Of a stretch of DNA of 64,000 nucleotides, positions 61,301 to 64,000 are shown piece after piece; position 1 is the stretch's first letter, and each line of letters opens with the position of its first letter. The translations under genes and the position numbers were made by a program. The stretch is from Longispora albida DSM 44784 (lineage in GTDB: Bacteria; Actinomycetota; Actinomycetes; Mycobacteriales; Micromonosporaceae). The DNA is taken from contig NZ_KB903814.1 of NCBI RefSeq assembly GCF_000379825.1, forward strand, positions 558,001 through 622,000. Reading direction: 5' to 3'. The notes below the pieces were generated by a model. It ran no database searches. It was not told the DNA's origin and saw only the letters and a list, made by a program, of their open reading frames with translations.

Positions 61301-64000
61301 GGCAGCAACTTCGTCGGCGCAGCCCCGGTGAAGGGCCTGGTCACGCAGACCAACTCCCTGCACCGCCCGGGGAGCACCAAGGAGTGGTGGCAGATGGCCA
61401 CCGCGACGTTCGACGCCTACGGCCGGCCCAAGACCACAACGGACGCACTCAACCGCACCACGACCACCACCTACGGACCGCAGGACGGCTGGCCTACCAC
61501 CAAGGTCACCATGAAGAACCCGGCCGGCCACGAGGCGACAACCACCCTCGACCCAGCCACCGGGAATCCGCTGACCGTCACCGACCCCAACGGCAAGGTC
61601 ACCACCACCCTGTACGACCCGCTCGGCAGGCTGACCAAGGCATGGACAGCCAACCGGCCGGATACAGCAATACCGGATGTCGCCTACACGTACCACCTGC
61701 CGTCCTGCGGCTTCAGCAACGGCAACTACACCTGTGACTCCACGTCGTGGGTCAAGACATCCAAGCTCGGTCCGAACGGCAACACGATCGACTCCTACGC
61801 CATCCTCGACGGCAGGCTACGGGCACGGCAGACACAGTCGATCACTCAGGACGGCAAGACCTCCATCACCGACCAGGCCTACGACGCGGCCGGGCGGGTC
61901 TGGCTGACCAACGCCTACAAGGCTGACAAGGTCCCGTCCGGGACGCTGTACGGCACGGCGGATGTGAACGTGCCAGAGCAGCATGTCATCGCGTTCGACT
62001 CGATGAGCCGCCCCGTGTCGGACACCCTGCGCAGTAAGGGCGTCCAGATTTCCCAGACGGTGACGACCCACGACGGCGACCGCGTCACCGTCACCCCGCC
62101 CTCCGGCGGGACAGCCACCACCACCATCAGCGACGCCCGGGGCCGGATGACGACCCTGCGCCAGTACCTCGGCTCACAGCCCTCCGGCACCTACCAGGAC
62201 TCGACTTTCACCTACGACCGGCTCGGCCGGCAGACGTCCATCAAGGACAGCGAGGGCAACACCTGGACCACCGGCTACGACATGCTGGGCCGGGCCGTCA
62301 CCAAGACCGACCCTGACACCGGTACGTCGGCGACGGCGTATGACACGGCCGGGCAGGTCGTCTCCACGATCGACGCGCGCGGCGTGAAACTCGCGTACAA
62401 CTACGACGTCCTCGGACGCAAGACGGCTGTGCACAAGGACAGCCTCGCCGGTACCAAGCTCGCGTCGTGGACGTATGACACTCTCGCCAAGGGTCAGCTC
62501 ACGTCGTCGGCGAGACACGAGGGCCCGGACGCCTGGGTCAACGCCGTCACCGCCTTCGATGACAGTTACCGGCCGCTGGGCACGTCGGTCACGGTACCGG
62601 CGTCGCAGGGCACCCTGGCTGGTACCTACACGGTCAGCAGCACTTACAAAGCTGATGGCTCACCGGCTACCACGATCCTGCCGGCTGCGGGCGGCCTGCC
62701 AGCGGAGACTCTCACCTACGGTTACGCCGCGGCTGGGCACGCCCTGACCATGACGGGCCTGGACGCGTACCTGTCGGATACGCAGTACTTCCATGACGGC
62801 GGGATCTACCAGCGCACGCTCGGGACCGGCTCGAAGCGGGTCAAGCTCACGGGTGAGCGTGACGAGGCCACGAAGCGGCTGAGCCGGTCGATTCTGTCGA
62901 TCGAGCAGCCTGCCGGTGGCTTCGCGGAGGAGTACAACGAGAAGTACACCTACGACCTTGGCGGCAATGTCACCGGCATCGCCGAGACGAAGAACTCCAC
63001 GCCGGTCGGGGCGCAGTGCTTCCAGTACGACGGCCTGCGCCGTATGACCGAAGCCTGGACCACCGCAGCAACGGCATGCCAGTCCGCGCCCTCGCAGGGC
63101 ATCGTCGGCGGGGTCGAGCCTTACTGGACGTCCTACACGTTCGACAAGGCGGGCGGACGCAAGACTGAAACCAAGCACAGCAGCGGCGGCGACACCGTCC
63201 GCACCTACACCACCCCGGCAGCACTGACGGCGAAGCCGCACTCACTGACGAAGGTCGACACCAAGATCGGCGCAGGCGCGGCCTCAGTCACCGACCAGTT
63301 CACCTACGACGCCGCAGGCAACACCAAGACCCACAACGACAAGACGTTCACCTGGAACGACCTCGGCAAGGTCGCATCCATCAGCACCGGAACCTCATCG
63401 TCCTCGTTCGTCTACGACGCCGAGGGCAACCGGATCATGCGCGCTGACTCCACTGGCCGCACGCTGTACCTCGGCGGCCTGGAACTGCACGCCGACTCCC
63501 TGACCACCAGCGCCACAGCCACCCGTACCTACAGCTCCGGGGGCACGATCGCAGTCCGTACCACCACGGGCGGGCTGACATGGATGGCATCCGACCACCA
63601 CGGCACCGGGCAAGCCGCTATCAATCCCGTAAGCATGGGTGTCACGCGTAAGCGCACCGACCCCTACGGCGCGGTCCGCGGCACTACTCCGGTGTGGCCG
63701 ACCCAGCGCGGCTTCGTGGACGGAGTCAACGACCCCGACACCGGATACGTCCACATCGGAGCACGCCAGTACAGCCCCGCCATGGGCAGGTTCATGTCCG
63801 TCGACCCCGTGTTCGACGGGGCCGACCCGCAGTCCTGGCACGGCTACGCCTACGCCAACAACGCCCCCGTAACCTCCAGCGACCCCAGCGGCCTGGTCCG
63901 AAACAGGGACTCCGACGGCGGCGGATCCTCCAGCTCCTACACCGAACTCAACAGCAAGCCCGACCCGTCATACACACCCCCGCCGCCCACCCCACCCAAG
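58367..64000 (+). CDS. Secreted RHS repeat protein, 3' end outside the window
   Basis: At least 1878 codons, still open at the right edge. GTG 58367 follows GGGGAGGG, and a signal peptide (LARRGFAVPIFVAAVAFSLL, cleaved near ALAEP) directs export. An SpvB/TcdB-like part near residues 280-330 reads DFSYSVPMGVPKSAAGLDPK then IALTYSS. Many YD/RHS repeats follow (YDAAGRV, YDRLGRQT, YDMLGRAVT). The RHS core ends in TGYVHIGARQYSPAMGRFMS and VDPVFDGADP, with DPSG about 1855. The part after DPSG is the variable tip, usually a toxin, and only about 30 residues of Ser/Pro-rich sequence are visible. No immunity gene can be seen. Confidence 0.92.
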   Translation, partial: MLARRGFAVPIFVAAVAFSLLPGVPALAEPGLDAPSLNEKTVPVSPVAPKTLPAPPMPAWQAPAESWPVPGAYDATVPELSPDTQAGQMSAPAGEGGTSDSVWSRAGTSAFSVRANATTSTLAAREPRTAKEAAAGPPAAVKVIVADRTVAKKAGIPGVLFTVKRSDGITTPGRVGVGLDYAGFAQALGSDYASRLRLVALPGCALTTPELPQCQTQTPLPDTANTWAAKRVSGTVTAYADQGFSSFAETPSGAYAATTGPGSFASTPLSMAGSWSAGSQSGDFSYSVPMGVPKSAAGLDPKIALTYSSQSTDSRTLATQGQTSWAGEGWDLTMGFIERQFTSCTGMPNPGDLCYASDHVTMNLGGKSTQLIVDNNTGQFKPVNDDGSKVERLNGAANSEGGNGEHWKITTVDGTQYWFGLGGRWGVDNGDVTKSAWMTPVWATQSHHRCYNANYADSHCRRAWRWNLDYVLDAKGNSMTLFYEREQNWYGAYNNTIPYLVDRGGYLSRIEYGTRQGAEGGGAPYRVLFAPAERCFVTVCSGNSAGWPDTPWDLFCYSTGCPNNQSPTFWTSVRLASVTTQYWVPPKDAIPGFYQQADQWRLKHWFPDPGDNTAPSLWLGSIEHTGGYSGNSLDSPVLYFDGQAKPNRVDYNTAEAVPPMNKYRLFRITPSTGSQTIVTYDANDTSGVGCSATLIPQSAVANDRRCFPQYFTLDPKNTTNGSGWGWFHKYVVATVKEVDVTGGGPDEWWTYNYSNEGSSTTALWRHDESHTQLDYNKRSWNKWQGYTTVHTWHGSGSSVEYSTKRYFRGMHGDRTNSSGGTRTVTLTDSWGNVLEDSEWLAGVVREEYTYDNSGPTPQARQHIVHKTYAMNTSWQPSWGGYSGHQVREKETITATHIAAENRWRQTTTGYDYDSYGLVTATRDLGDTGTTADDTCTTTEYARDTTRHLIDYISQTLTTNCAPNPADADYFGGTQLKYDGSNFVGAAPVKGLVTQTNSLHRPGSTKEWWQMATATFDAYGRPKTTTDALNRTTTTTYGPQDGWPTTKVTMKNPAGHEATTTLDPATGNPLTVTDPNGKVTTTLYDPLGRLTKAWTANRPDTAIPDVAYTYHLPSCGFSNGNYTCDSTSWVKTSKLGPNGNTIDSYAILDGRLRARQTQSITQDGKTSITDQAYDAAGRVWLTNAYKADKVPSGTLYGTADVNVPEQHVIAFDSMSRPVSDTLRSKGVQISQTVTTHDGDRVTVTPPSGGTATTTISDARGRMTTLRQYLGSQPSGTYQDSTFTYDRLGRQTSIKDSEGNTWTTGYDMLGRAVTKTDPDTGTSATAYDTAGQVVSTIDARGVKLAYNYDVLGRKTAVHKDSLAGTKLASWTYDTLAKGQLTSSARHEGPDAWVNAVTAFDDSYRPLGTSVTVPASQGTLAGTYTVSSTYKADGSPATTILPAAGGLPAETLTYGYAAAGHALTMTGLDAYLSDTQYFHDGGIYQRTLGTGSKRVKLTGERDEATKRLSRSILSIEQPAGGFAEEYNEKYTYDLGGNVTGIAETKNSTPVGAQCFQYDGLRRMTEAWTTAATACQSAPSQGIVGGVEPYWTSYTFDKAGGRKTETKHSSGGDTVRTYTTPAALTAKPHSLTKVDTKIGAGAASVTDQFTYDAAGNTKTHNDKTFTWNDLGKVASISTGTSSSSFVYDAEGNRIMRADSTGRTLYLGGLELHADSLTTSATATRTYSSGGTIAVRTTTGGLTWMASDHHGTGQAAINPVSMGVTRKRTDPYGAVRGTTPVWPTQRGFVDGVNDPDTGYVHIGARQYSPAMGRFMSVDPVFDGADPQSWHGYAYANNAPVTSSDPSGLVRNRDSDGGGSSSSYTELNSKPDPSYTPPPPTPPK

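Overview
The window comes from a high-G+C actinomycete. Evidence includes many GTG starts, genes coupled by ATGA or GTGA overlaps, several Ser/Thr kinase-type proteins with proline-rich linkers, a mycothiol-type DinB-fold protein and IdeR/DmdR-like iron boxes. The gene set fits Micromonosporales or a related filamentous lineage; the genus is a guess I cannot support. No rRNA, tRNA, CRISPR array, transposase or replication origin was seen.

Layout. 1-1641 (minus): secreted chitin-type LPMO, DUF305 lipoprotein and the start of a pirin gene. 2004-5107 (plus): TerB-like protein, methyltransferase and asparagine synthase, in visibly less G+C-biased DNA. 5.8-13.5 kb (minus): TPR-GGDEF diguanylate cyclase, membrane pseudokinase, a zinc ribbon-FHA-PqqD-M50 protease, cholesterol oxidase and a shortened ceramidase. 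13.6-25.6 kb: Ser/Thr kinase, GNAT, DoxX-like protein, two S66 peptidase paralogues flanking an HxlR/MFS/PNPOx-like unit, DUF2306 protein, NarL-type two-component system, TIGR03086 protein and an ECF sigma factor. 25.8-27.3 kb: MFS exporter behind two CsoR-type operators. 27.5-29.0 kb: second TPR-GGDEF protein.

29.1-33.6 kb (plus): a compact six-gene cassette of FAAL, ferritin-like diiron desaturase, hotdog thioesterase, free-standing ACP, CFA-type methyltransferase and PPTase. It looks like a self-contained acyl-ACP tailoring route. 33.7-44.1 kb: secreted S1 protease, EF-G-binding-type protein, a 43-residue exported peptide, HU, a degenerate kinase protein, GNAT, a His/Gly-rich protein, Ser/Thr kinase, LuxR-AAA regulator and flavin monooxygenase. 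44.1-45.9 kb: STAS protein, an unknown gene and FhuF-like ferric reductase.

45.97-52.5 kb (plus): five overlapping genes with the exact family order of vibrioferrin pvsABCDE (ATP-grasp, NIS synthetase, MFS exporter, NIS synthetase, PLP decarboxylase). They diverge from the FhuF-like gene across two iron boxes. 52.6-58.2 kb: GNAT, tandem MerR regulator divergent from an erythromycin-esterase-family gene, a ClpX-zinc-finger/HTH regulator with two phased operators, a DUF6624-like gene with a possible AUC start, a methyltransferase, a membrane protein and a TrmB/LuxR regulator. 58.4 kb to the edge: a very large secreted RHS protein whose variable C-terminal tip lies outside the window.

The strongest candidates for new biology are the six-gene acyl-ACP cassette, the actinobacterial vibrioferrin-type operon, the FHA-PqqD-M50/pseudokinase pair, and several well-formed operators with no assigned regulator.
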